Shown here: positions 35,549 to 46,129 of the stretch, piece after piece | Layout: each line of letters begins with the position of its first letter | Position numbering within the stretch: position 1 is the first letter of the stretch | From: Blastomyces gilchristii SLH14081 | Lineage: Eukaryota; Ascomycota; Eurotiomycetes; Onygenales; Ajellomycetaceae | Length of the DNA stretch: 64,000 nt | Assembly: GCF_000003855.2 (NCBI RefSeq) | Contig: NW_003101668.1 | Location: 186,001 to 250,000, forward strand | Reading direction: 5' to 3' | Program-made: the position numbers and the translations under genes | The notes under the pieces: model-generated | Seen by the model: only the letters and a program-made list of their open reading frames with translations | What the model was told of the DNA's origin: nothing | Database searches by the model: none

Positions 35549-37241
35549 TGCATGATACATGAGCCTAAATAATATTGTAACTGGACGCTCTGGGCAAATG
35601 TCAATATATATGAAAATTTAACACCCTAAAAGTCGGAGAATATGTCGAAATGAGTAGTTGTTTGTCCGAATTGACGATAGTTTGTATATTCTGTATATAT
35701 CTGATGATCTACTATATGATAAACAGTTGATAGGGGCGGCAGTAAATATGGAGACAAAATCCTGACGATGAGCTCTTTTTTGGGAGGATTTTTTTTTCTC
35801 CTATTCCCTTTGAGTATATAGCCCACTATTTTTGTAGTTATGCTGAATATTATAATTTTTTGAATACTAATTTTTATATTGAGTGGGAAGACATTTTTAC
35901 TACTCATTGAAAGTATACAAAAGCAGATGAGTATAAGAGTGAGATGAGGTGAGACCATTATTACAACACTGACAAAATAGACAAATAGCTCGCATCCCAA
36001 AAATAATCATGAGCGTCCAGGAAATATTGTATAACGACGGAAAGAGAAATGAAAAATAAAAATAAAATAAAAGTAAAAGTAAAAATAAAAATAAACAACG
36101 AAGTAGAATAAAGGCAGAGTCAAATATATTGACACCGTAGTGTAATTCATGAATATAAAGCAAATATGAGAAATCAATATCAAACGTAATATGGAATATA
36201 TACACACACATATGCTCACACTTACTTACACAATACACACACCATTGTACAGAGTAGAGAGGGGATAGCGGAGAAAAGAAAAAGAAACGTATCAATATTT
36301 AGAGGTAAATGAACCCCCAGAAGCCGGAACAGTGTAAAATTTGAAAAGCCGAACACAAAATGATGAAACAAATGTAAAGCAAATCGGAAACCAGACACTG
36401 ACAAGAAAATAAAAGATGAACAAAATGAAGAAACTCAGAAAGGAAAGTGATGACTCCAACCACGGTACCTACCCTTTCGCCTTCTCAGTTTGTCAGCCCT
36501 AATTCTCACGCAACTTGTCATCATCATATACACATTAATATTAACAAGCCAACCACCATGGGCAAATTAAAATTAGTGACCATATACACATGGAAACCGA
36601 ACTCTAGTCACCGCAATTAAACCAAACGCCGTTCAAGGCCCTGCATAAAAAGGTAGGAAAAAGAAGAAGAGAAGACGAAGAAAAAACGGTACTATCCATG
36701 TAAAGGGTAGAGACAACCACTGGGGAAAAATGCGACGGAAAGGGAAATTTAGATAAAAAAAAGGAAGCGGGTTGAGCGGAGGATTGAACTTGGTAGATGG
36801 TAGAATGGTAAGTAGATTCTCCATTTGTTCTCCCAAGTAAGGTTCCCCCCACCCCCTTTTTCTTTGTCCGCCAGTCCGATGTTCGCTGATCCCATTAGAA
36901 GCGATATCGAAAGAAGACTAAGGTTGGGGGGTTGCGTTGTCTTTTTCATCTATGGCCGATTTACCGAACAAGGGAAGTCGATGACCGAAATATAAGGCGA
37001 GCTGCCGTGTAAGACATGGTTGTTGAGTAGAGTCACGTTTCGTGTATATCCATTTGTCAAGCCTTAAAATGGTAGCCCGGAATAGGATAAAAGAGTAATG
37101 TAAGAGGGAGCTGGGAATTTTCCTGACGAATGACGCTATATCTTGTTATTCCGGTAGACGAGATGCAACGATGAATAATCTCTTTGTTTAAATGAACAAG
37201 GGAACAACAACCTTGGAAGCTGGGAGAGATGCTACTTTGGT
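35549..37241. other. Long intergenic region between convergent genes
   Basis: About 1.7 kb of AT-rich sequence with (A)n(T) purine tracts at about 36045-36095 and a TA-rich tract at 36190-36215. It holds two 3' ends. The long minus-strand frames here are strings of Phe, Tyr, Ile and Leu from A-rich DNA and are not genes. Confidence 0.55.
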
Positions 37242-39554
37242 TTAGTAATAGGATGCCTGTCGCAACTCATAGTTGGGCATGAAGTCGAACCAGTCCGTGC
37301 TTGGGTTGTACCTGTATGCCTTGAACTCGACGCCGTATGGTTTCTAAACAGTGGGGGGGAGGTCATTAGCCCAGCGCCTTAAGAAACAATTAGGATAAAA
37401 AATTCAATACGAACCGGCTCAAGCATATACAAAACACCCAACGGGACGTCCAAATCGGCTAACTCCTCCCTCTTCAATCCCCTGAAATAAGCCAGCAGCA
37501 CACGAGCAACAGACCGGTGACTGACGAGCAGCACATTATCCGTCATTCGCTCAACTTCCACAATCACCGCCTTCAGGCGATTGATGACGTCCAGATACCC
37601 TTCCCCGCCAGGGCCGGGATAGCGATAGTGTAGCTTTTGACGCTTGCGGTTGGCATATTCTTCAGGAAATTGTTTGCGGATTTCCTCATAGGTCATGCCT
37701 TCCATCTTACCCGCGTTCAGTTCGTCTAACATGCGCATCTGTTTTACGTCATACTCCTCGTCATCGAAGAATTGGACCGTCTGGATCGAGCGGGTAAGCA
37801 TGGATGACCAAATGCAGAAATTGCGTGGCTCAGTGTTCTGTCCGGCGTATTGCGGGTTGGGCGGTGTGCTGTCGCCAGGGCGTGGGGGGAAATGTGTTGA
37901 CAGGGCCTTTGACTTTTGGTACTGCTCCCAGAGCTGGCGTTGCTCGCCGATGAATCTTGTCAGAGCCCTTGCGTAACGGATTCCGTTCTCGCTGAGTGGG
38001 GAATCGCCCCCGATCCTGCCGGCGACGTTGTCCAAACTTTCACCGTGGCGGCAGATCCAGATCTGTCGCGGGGACAGGTTGAAGTTTAGGAGGTAATACA
38101 TGACTTGCGACGAGAGGAAGCCGTTGACTTGATGTGCGATCACTTTGCGACTGACATCTATTGTTTGCACATAGGGCATGTTGTGTTTCTCTTCATACTC
38201 CCCCAGTGATACATATGATTTCTCATACAGTGCGACACGCTTTTTGAAGTCCTCAAGAGCAAGGGTGGGATCCTGGTCCCTATAATCTGGGCCTGACAAT
38301 TTCAACCGCATATTTGATTCCAACAGCTCTTTGTCAAGGCATTGGCTTTCTAGGAATAGAACGTTGAGTTCCGGTCCTGCTCGAGCGCGTATACGGTCCA
38401 TGATCGCCTTGCGGCGTTTCAATGTGCTGTTTGTAGCATCTAGAATACCTATACTACCGCCCTGTTCAAGAATATAATCCAGAAGCTCGTCCAAGGTCAG
38501 CAGTGCAACCTGTTCTCTCAACTGAACAGCCTGTTCGTTCGCTGGGTCGAAAAATTGCGCGGACTGGTCTATGGATCCAGCTCCTGTAGATCTCATAGTG
38601 CCAATGGCAGGCTCCGGAGACAGCGATGCTGAGGATATACTTGCCGACGCCGGCTTAGATTTTGGATATAAATATGGCATATCACTCATGGGGCTAGGGT
38701 CTCGCGTGATTCCGTCCTGATCCTGGGGTGTTGGTGACTCGACCGCGGCACCATTCAAAAGAATAGCAGCTGGTGGTAGAATTTCATGTTCGGTATCCCT
38801 TCGACCCGAGCTGGAACCGCTGATGCTCATCTCGCGTACAGAATCTCTTATCTCATCCTCAAAGATAGAACTCCGTCCTGCAGAAGGCACAGAGCCACCT
38901 GCCGCCACACGTCGACGTTCACCTACGTTGAAGATCTTGGTGTCATGCTGCATCCAGTTCAGATAACGGGCCAGTTTCTTGGTGATGTAGCTCTTGCCAC
39001 GTGCGGGCAAGCCCACCATGACGATAACCAACTTCGAGCCGACATCTCGCTGCGCAATACGGCCATCGGGAGAGACTTTAGATTTGGTCAGGCCGGGTAT
39101 ATCGAGGGTTGTTGCGCGGTGTTTTCCTGGGGTCGAAGCACCAGAGGAGTGAGAGCGGGCACCACTAAATTCAGCGCAAAGCGAGGCCCACGGTCAGCTT
39201 CTATTTTCAGTTCATGTGAAAAATATGATTGTGCAAGGGTCGACGACAGGGAAATCGCAGGATTGTGGGACTTTGGAGAATAGTATCGGGTGCGAATGTA
39301 ACTAGATAACTGAATAGCCGGGGCCAGGGCCGGGGGTTCACGGGACGGCCCCGCACAGCCCCAAAACCTATATAAGGGCGCCCGACTCCCGAGCTGGATG
39401 GAGCAGAAACATGAAGGGCAGACGCAAAGAAATCTCGGCAACTCACATTTGCGGGGAGGGGGGTGCGGTTGAAAGCGGAGTGTCTGTCAGAGCCATCCCG
39501 ACGCCGTCTCGGCTGGCCTGCGAGGGTGCGTGGGTCGCGGAAAGACTGCGGTGC

Positions 39555-39585
<31 letters not shown>

Positions 39586-39706
39586 GATGCTCAGGCGCCA
39601 GGGCGCGCCCGACCACAGTCTTGCATGGAGGCATCAGGCTCGGCTCAGGACTATGATGTATATTGCTAGGTCCGTGGCGCCCGTTGGCAGTGAGGTGGTC
39701 AGCCAT
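37242..39706 (-). CDS. 6-phosphofructo-2-kinase / fructose-2,6-bisphosphatase family
   Basis: Three exons (39447-39706, 37415-39164, 37242-37343) give 703 residues. The enzyme makes fructose-2,6-bisphosphate, the activator of glycolytic phosphofructokinase. The 2-kinase domain has the Walker A motif GLPARGKSYITKKLARYLNW and the motif GILDATNSTLKRRKAIMDRI. The phosphatase-like domain keeps the phospho-acceptor histidine motif ICRHGESLDN, LDELNAGKMEGMTYEEI and YRYPGPGGEGYLD. Its second histidine sits in LLVSHRSVARVLLAYF rather than the CHQAV form of active bisphosphatases, as in PFK26-type fungal proteins, so phosphatase activity is uncertain. The N-terminus is a regulatory tail with an 11-His run. 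The ~110-residue insert after the P-loop (from GSVPSAGRSSIFED to about GAGSIDQS) is a fungal feature. The first intron (282 nt) is long for this window, and its acceptor (TTTAG ending at 39165) is the least certain join. Confidence 0.92.
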
Positions 39707-41171
39707 CTTTTAAGCTGGATTGTTTGTGTCCAGAAGACGTTGGGTTGGCGATGGGAATAAAAAGGACAGACTTGGCGATGCTGACTTGTTGTGTTGCTTG
39801 GGGCGGCTGGGCGTCACAGCGGGTACATGATGTCACACCCGTTTCCCAGCAAAATACAGGTACCTACCGGCGATGTCCTCCGCCACTCTCAAGCTCCAAG
39901 TATGGCTCCGAGGTTGGTTTATGGTTGGAAGCAAAAAAGGTTCAATTGTATGCTTTTTTAAGTTCAGCGCTGGGGGTCAACTCGTTATAATTTCTACTAA
40001 CTTCCCACAATTATGACAAATTTAACTGAGGTAACTTATCGAACGTCCCAGGAACCGGTATCAGCAGATTACACACATAACAACATTATTCTTCAAGAGT
40101 AAGTGTGAAAGATCACGACCTCTTGCAAGCTTCATCCTACAGGCTGGAAGCTGGACAACCTGGAAGCTCTGCAGCTCATCAACGTTTGCCAACAAAATCG
40201 AGACAAAACACTCGTATGGACTTAGTCCATGTTGGCCACATCCATTATCGCGGTTGGAGAGAGTTTGCCTATTCAAATAATTCAAATTTCCTCAAACCGC
40301 ACCATACAAACAAAATATACATCTGGTGGCGGGCAGGAAAATAAATGGACTGATCCATGCTAGGGTGAGCCAGTCTGTTGGCGAAAAGGCCCCAATGACT
40401 GAACTTTAAGACACCCCAAGTATGGATTTCCTAACTCCCTTACCCCCAAAAACCAACAATTGTCCTCCCAAACTTGGAAAAAGATTACGATCGGTCGCTG
40501 TCCAGTTCACTCCAATCTAATCCATTTTGGGTGTCGCATGGCAACCCCAGAATCCCGCTTCGTGTATTCATGGTATTGACTGAGAAGGCTTTGTGTCCTG
40601 CACGAATATAAGACCATCATAAAGTTCTGTAGCATCAATATGAGCGGGGAGTAGGTGTAGAGTAGCCAGCGCTTCGAATGTCTCCAAATCATATGGATAA
40701 TGAGATTGGAGGTCGAACCTAGACAGGTGGTGCTCTAGGCGTATCAGGCGTGGGTCACCAGGGTTGGGTGAGCCAGAAGTATAACGATGCAACATGGAAC
40801 AGAAATACTACAATAAGCTCGCAGAGCCAGTATTGTATGGTTCGCTGCCTGGAGAGAGCATGACGCTCATGGTGTTATAAGGCTTCAAGTGCTTTAAAAT
40901 CACCACGTTCGCGTTGTGCATTGTTGCCAGGCCCTGCCCTTATGGAGGTGGCAGCAGGGCCGGATGGTACCACCCAACAGGTGTCACAGGCATGTGCTCT
41001 TTATAACCCAATGTCCCTCTTGATGGCGAATCCCGAACCCCGACGTAGCACTCAGGCACCCATAAAAACGTACGGTATGAACGAATATAATATCCCATAT
41101 CCCGAAACGCACCGCCTCGATTTCATATCGAAATCTAGATCCACTTCCACTTCCATCTGGACCCGACCCCT
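39707..41171. other. Intergenic region
   Basis: About 1.46 kb holding the PFK-2 promoter. A short frame that may be a gene relic is listed separately at 40568-40870. Nothing else in it is supported as a gene. Confidence 0.5.
40568..40870 (-). pseudogene. Possible relic of a small gene
   Basis: A frame starts at ATG 40868-40870, is stopped once by TAG at 40808-40810 and then runs to 40568. The about 100 codons are more protein-like than their surroundings (PNPGDPRLIRLEHHLSRF, YDLETFEALATLHLLPAH). The stop could come from a CAG codon. I recognise no family. It may equally be a chance frame, so this is a weak call. Confidence 0.25.
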
Positions 41172-41652
41172 TCATATCTTCAACGTCAACGTCAACGCCA
41201 ACAAGCACGCATACGCCGCAATACTCAGCGCCGTCAACACAACCACCACATTCCCACTCGTCCGAAACTTGCGCCTCTGCAAACCATCCACATCCACTTC
41301 GTTGAAGAACTGCCTGTTTCCCTGCTGGCGCCGGAAGAGGCCAATGGTCAACACACCAGCGCCATATACGGCAAATAGCGCACCGATGCTGTAGAACTCT
41401 GAAGTGAAGATCTTGAGGATGATGAGAGCGAAGGAAAATTGCGAGAGAGAGGTACGGATATAGGCGCCCTCGAAGGTCCGCTGGGCGGCGCGGACTTCGA
41501 CTAATTCTTCTTGGGTGAGGACTACGGAGCGGGCACGGTGGAGGCGGAGACGGTAGCGGTCCGCGGCACGGCGCTGCAGAGAGGGTTGTTAGTCGGTTTC
41601 TGAGGAGGAGATTGTGTGCTGGTGGGAGGAATTTATAACTGACCTCGAACAT
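41172..41652 (-). CDS. Small DUF202 membrane protein
   Basis: Exon 1 is only 9 nt (41644-41652, coding Met-Phe-Glu). After a 70-nt intron (41574-41643, GTCAGT...TGCAG) exon 2 (41172-41573) completes 136 residues. The basic N-terminus (RRAADRYRLRLHRARSVV) and LTQEELVEVRAAQRTFEGAYIRT lead into three hydrophobic helices (FSFALIILKIFTSEF, SIGALFAVYGAGVLTIGLF, VVVVLTALSIAAYACLLAL). The pattern of a conserved RT followed by three helices is that of DUF202 proteins, related to the membrane part of VTC subunits. The role is unknown. An antisense-frame reading of the same DNA gives a longer but low-complexity frame, which I reject. Confidence 0.8.
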
Positions 41653-42487
41653 GATGGATATATCCAGGCGTGGGTAGATTATTTAGAAGGCTGAGTGCTC
41701 TGATAGCCGGAAGAGCTGAGGTCCGCACCGATGGCAAACACGTATCTCTTCCTTAACACCACAAGTTGCTACTTCTCCAACAACAGCCGAATGTCGACAT
41801 CGAAGGTCTTCAAGCTGTTGACAGAAAGATGGATGGAACCCAGCCGGATCACATGGGCGGCGAGATTAGTCAGCCCCGGAATGGGGGATCCATTCGCCCT
41901 TTAGCTTCCTTTAACTTCCGGGGAACAGACGATGAACTGTATGTATATCAATTACTCTATCCTATCCATTTACTTTGGCCGTTTGCAATAGCTTACTTCG
42001 TATACAATAACTAATCTGGAGAGTTTTGATGTTATTTGCTATTTTTACGAACAAGCTATTTGGCGCATTCTTCCGAAAGCGGGCGCACCGAACTGACTCG
42101 GGGCTTTCTCCGCAATTATTATTAACTAGCGCCATAGCTAAGCTTTAACCAGCTCCAGTTAAGGTTTTAACTAAGTGGCGTAACTACGTAGTAAGAGTTA
42201 ACTGCTGGGCTTCGGCTATTTGCTACCCAATCAATGTCCTTGCAACAGCCAGCGGACTCGGCAATTTCCCCCGACGACAAAATACCAACCAGCCAGACCT
42301 TGTCTTGATGCTCTGATGATGAAAGAAAATAAGCAACTGCTCCCTTGAAGCCCTCCCTGTGCGCCTTATCTCGCATCGCAACATCATTTCTACGAATTGG
42401 CCACCTTGCTATCATCTATTCAGTGCATTTACTTGAGTTCTTCGAGGTCTAACTACTGGAAAGGGCGTCGAGGTGATATAGTTCACC
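41653..42487. other. Divergent intergenic region
   Basis: 835 nt holding the promoters of the DUF202 gene and of the lactate dehydrogenase. No gene is seen. Confidence 0.55.
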
Positions 42488-44399
42488 ATGACCAAGAAGA
42501 TTCTAGATGCTCCTGAGGGTGAGGATATTATCCAATTGCTAAGGACACAATGTCGTCTTCCCATTAAAACTGGATGCTAATGATGAGGTAGTGGCCAAGC
42601 ATAACAGCCCTGACAGCTGCTGGGTCGTGCTGTACGGGAAGGTCTACGATGTTAGTGGTCAACCCCTTCTCATCAGATATATCTCGTGCCCCGTTTGGGA
42701 TTGAGGGCTACATGACCAGGCTGCATATTTCTATGTTTCTTTCTCATACGCTAATAAAAGGTCATGGCTCGACCGAGGAATCTAATAGGTAACGGAATTT
42801 CTCCCTCACCATCCTGGCGGTGCGCAAATCATTCTCCAGCTTGCCGGTAAAGATGCGACGGAAGAATACGACCCGATCCACCCTTCCGGCACCCTGGAGG
42901 AGAATCTTAAGCCAGAAGCATGTCTGGGCACCATTGATCCAGAGGCGTTGTCGAAGGCAGTCTCTCAAACTGAATCCAATACCAAAGCCGAGCGGACACG
43001 CAACGAAGCGCCGGCGATGTCCTCGCTCTTAAACCTCGACGACATAGAAGAAGCAGCCACGAAACAAATCAGTAAGAAGGCTTGGGCATATTACTTCTCT
43101 GCCGCGGACGATCTTATCTCTAAATCACTAAATAACACTATCTATCGCTCCATCCTCCTCCGTCCTCGAGTCTTCGTCGACTGCACAAACTGCGACCTCA
43201 CCACCATCGCACTAGGCCATAAACTCGGATTACCCATCTATGTCTGCCCAGCAGCCATGGCCCGCCTCGCGCATCCAGTGGGAGAAGCAGGGATTGCCGC
43301 TGCCTGCTCCAAATTCGGCGCCATGCAACTAATCTCTAACAATGCTTCCATGACCCCGGAGGAAATCGTACAAAACGCAACGCCAGACCAAGTTTTCGGC
43401 TGGCAAATATATGTCCAAACCCAGCGCAAGAAGAGCGAAGCAATGCTCGCCCGCATCAATAAGCTCAAATCCATAAAATTCGTCTGTCTGACCCTCGACG
43501 CCCCCGTTCCGGCCAAACGCGAACATGACGAACGCACCCGCGCAGTCGCGCAGGCGACCTCCGTGTTCAACCTCCTTAGGGAGTCCGGAGGCACACCAAT
43601 CGAGGGCGGCGCAGGTATCGGCCAGCAGTTGTTCGCCGGTACGGACCCGTCGCTCACCTGGTCCACGACTCTTCCCTGGCTAGCGCAGCATACGAATTTA
43701 CCTATCGTGCTAAAGGGCATACAGACGCATGAGGATGCATATATCGCATCGTTGCATGCGCCGCAGGTCAAGGCGATTATCTTGTCGAACCACGGGGGGC
43801 GGTCGATGGACACGGCGCCGCCAGCAGTGCATACGCTGTTGGAGATTCGGAAGTTCTGCCCAGAAGTGTTCGACAGGTTGGAGGTGTGGGTTGATGGGGG
43901 GATTAAGCGGGGAACGGATGTGGTAAAGGCGTTGTGTCTAGGAGCACGATGTGTAGGGATTGGTAGAGCGCCATTATTTGGGCTTGGGGCTGGTGGGGTC
44001 GAAGGTGTTGAGCGGGTGTTGGAGAGTACGCTTGTCCCCTGTGTTCTTTTTCTCTTTTCCTTCGTACTGGAACTGGTATTCCCGCTTGTGGGAAAGATTG
44101 CAGAGTATACATCATACTAACAGAGGTCCTTTCCTCATTAGTTCTCTCCACAGAAACCAAGACAGCTATGCGTCTTCTGGGCGTCGACAAGGTCGAGGAC
44201 CTAGGCATGCAACACGTAAGTTATTCATCCACAATCACTATAGAAAATATATATCTTATTTCCCCATTTATCCCTACCTATAAAAAAATCTAACACGTTC
44301 AAAATAATACAGATCAATGCGCGCGCAGTGGAACAGCAGATATATGATGGCCCGGCAGGCCTGCACGCTCTGGACCTCTTGGTGAAACCCAAGCTATAA
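42488..44399 (+). CDS. CYB2: Cytochrome b2-type L-lactate dehydrogenase (FMN)
   Basis: Five exons (42488-42518, 42592-42650, 42789-44025, 44142-44215, 44313-44399) give 495 residues. The enzyme oxidises L-lactate (or a related 2-hydroxy acid) and passes electrons from FMN to haem b5 and cytochrome c. An N-terminal cytochrome b5 domain ([21 protein letters not shown], haem-ligand EFLPHHPGG) is followed by the FMN-dependent alpha-hydroxy-acid dehydrogenase barrel. Visible parts are [18 protein letters not shown], the Lys of [10 protein letters not shown], the active-site His in [11 protein letters not shown], and [11 protein letters not shown] with GIGRAPLFG for phosphate binding. The start has a good CACCATG context. 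The product begins almost at the b5 domain, so the mitochondrial presequence of yeast Cyb2 is absent; it is either cytosolic or a further 5' exon is missed. A different hydroxy-acid substrate is possible. Confidence 0.92.
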
Positions 44400-45044
44400 A
44401 TCTTGAAACGTTAAACTTCTTGTTTTGGGTATCCATCTTTATAAGTATATGTGTGGCCCTTATAGATAGAATGCAATTTATGTGTCTGTTATGTAGTAGA
44501 TAAAGCTAGGTTACATTTCGAGTGCACAGGAATGTGAGGAGATATATATCCAAGTTCCAGATCTACGGACTACGGCTTTCCGAACTACATTATTTCACAT
44601 AATTTATTTCATAGCATGAGCATGATTCCCTAGTGGTTGGTCTACGTCGACTTTTCCATTCCTGAAAGCTCAATTCTCACTACTTGTCACCACTAGTTAC
44701 CTGCAAGTGCGATCCAATCTCTACATTTCTTATGTAAATTACCTCACTGAGCATTTCCAAAACTAGTATAGAACTCCCGGCATGCATCCTTTGCAAACTT
44801 TGCTTTACTTTTGAGGGTGCGGGTATGTTTGTCCGAATCATTGAGCTAGATTTGTTGCTCAATCCAACTAATTATGCACGACCAAGGCTTAAGAGACCTG
44901 AATCTTTCACTAATTTGCCCGGGAAGCGAGACAGAGCAGGCAGTAAGTGCCGTTAAATCTCAATTTCCCATGTTCATTATATAAATATCAAGGGTAATAA
45001 TAAGTCTAAGAACAGGGGCGAACCATGAAGCGACTGAAATGCGA

Positions 45045-45045
<1 letters not shown>

Positions 45046-45078
<33 letters not shown>
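45046..45078. repeat. Poly(A) tract, 33 nt
   Basis: Uninterrupted A run followed by a GAAAGAAAG purine stretch. No flanking duplication was seen. Confidence 0.85.
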
Positions 45079-45080
<2 letters not shown>

Positions 45081-45229
45081 AGAAGAAAGAAAGAAAGTGA
45101 TGGAGGTGGAAGGTTGGTTGATTGTACACTAATCTAGCCGCGCAGCATCTAATGAATAGGTGTGTGGGTCACGTGGCCTCATATAGGGCATCCGGCCAAC
45201 AGAAAGAGCGAAAATGGACAAACCAAATA

Positions 45230-45454
45230 ATCCAAACTATCAAAATGATGTGGCTTGGACAAAAGTGTAACGGCTGATAAATAAGTGGCCTGAAAGAGGG
45301 GGGGGGGGGAATAGAGAATAGAAAAATGTTCAAACCATCAAAAATAATGTGGCCTAACAAACAGAACCAGAAAGGGAAAATAGATATTTAAAAACAGAAA
45401 AGATAAATATGAAAAAAATCATATGAAAATGTTCAACCATCAAAGTGATGTGGC
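45230..45454. repeat. Three-copy repeat with ~100-nt period
   Basis: Three related blocks occur at about 45230-45254, 45326-45353 and 45429-45454, each of the form CAAACYATCAAAAWRATGTGGC. The TGTGGC ends start at 45249, 45348 and 45449, so the spacing is 99 and 101 nt. The DNA between blocks is A-rich and only loosely similar. This looks like an old, diverged tandem repeat. Confidence 0.6.
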
Positions 45455-46129
45455 TCAAACCTATTGCGAGAAAAAAAGCAAGCAAAAAGGGGAATAAAGG
45501 AAAAGGAAAATGAAGAGGATGAAAAGAGAAGAAAAGATGGTTACGTGAAGGATAGAAAAGAAAAACACAAACAACAAGATGAAAGAAAAAAGAACCAAAA
45601 AAATCCCCTAAGGAAAAAAAAATGTACATATTCGTATACGACGAGAGGTACGTATTTGTTGGGTATATTTAGCAGATACAGTCAAAAGACAAAAGCACAT
45701 GCGGGTTCTTCAAAATCACCTCCATGGGTTGGATGGACTATGAAAGGGAAGTGCCTAACTTTTGAATGGGCAATACCTTTCTCGTACAGCAGCACGATAT
45801 GTTTAGCATGTGGTTCGTATATTCACCAGAGTGACGGGCCTCGAAGCCATATCAGCGCTTATATATACGACATCAAGGTTTTCCAACATATCTCACCATG
45901 GGAATAATGGATAGGCAAGCAGATTCAGGGCGGCTTTACCCTTATTCTGCAAAGTTCGTGTTCCTAGATAGAAACTGGTTAGAAGGGTGCCCGGGTTAGA
46001 CTGTCCCTTCAACGCCACAAATGTGTGCTGTATATTGCTCTCTTTCAGCGCTTTCTGTATTGGCCTCGACGGCGGTCCAGATTTATTTTTTTATAAAATG
46101 CAGGTGAGTATTGCTGGGAACCACGTATT

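Larger units (their letters stand above)
44400..46129. other. Long intergenic region, convergent ends, A-rich
   Basis: About 1.7 kb. It contains a 33-nt A run at 45046-45078, a G run near 45299-45309, a purine-rich tract near 45470-45620 and a three-copy spaced repeat (separate entry). Frames on both strands are low-complexity. No gene is seen. Confidence 0.55.

Noticed and set aside
35626..36404. Overlapping minus-strand frames rich in Phe, Ile, Tyr and Leu that look like membrane proteins
   Set aside because: They arise from A-rich intergenic DNA, have no splice logic and no motif.
40984..41652. A 222-codon minus-strand frame starting at the same ATG as the DUF202 gene
   Set aside because: It reads through the intron in another frame and is Pro/Arg-rich noise; the spliced frame gives a three-helix protein.
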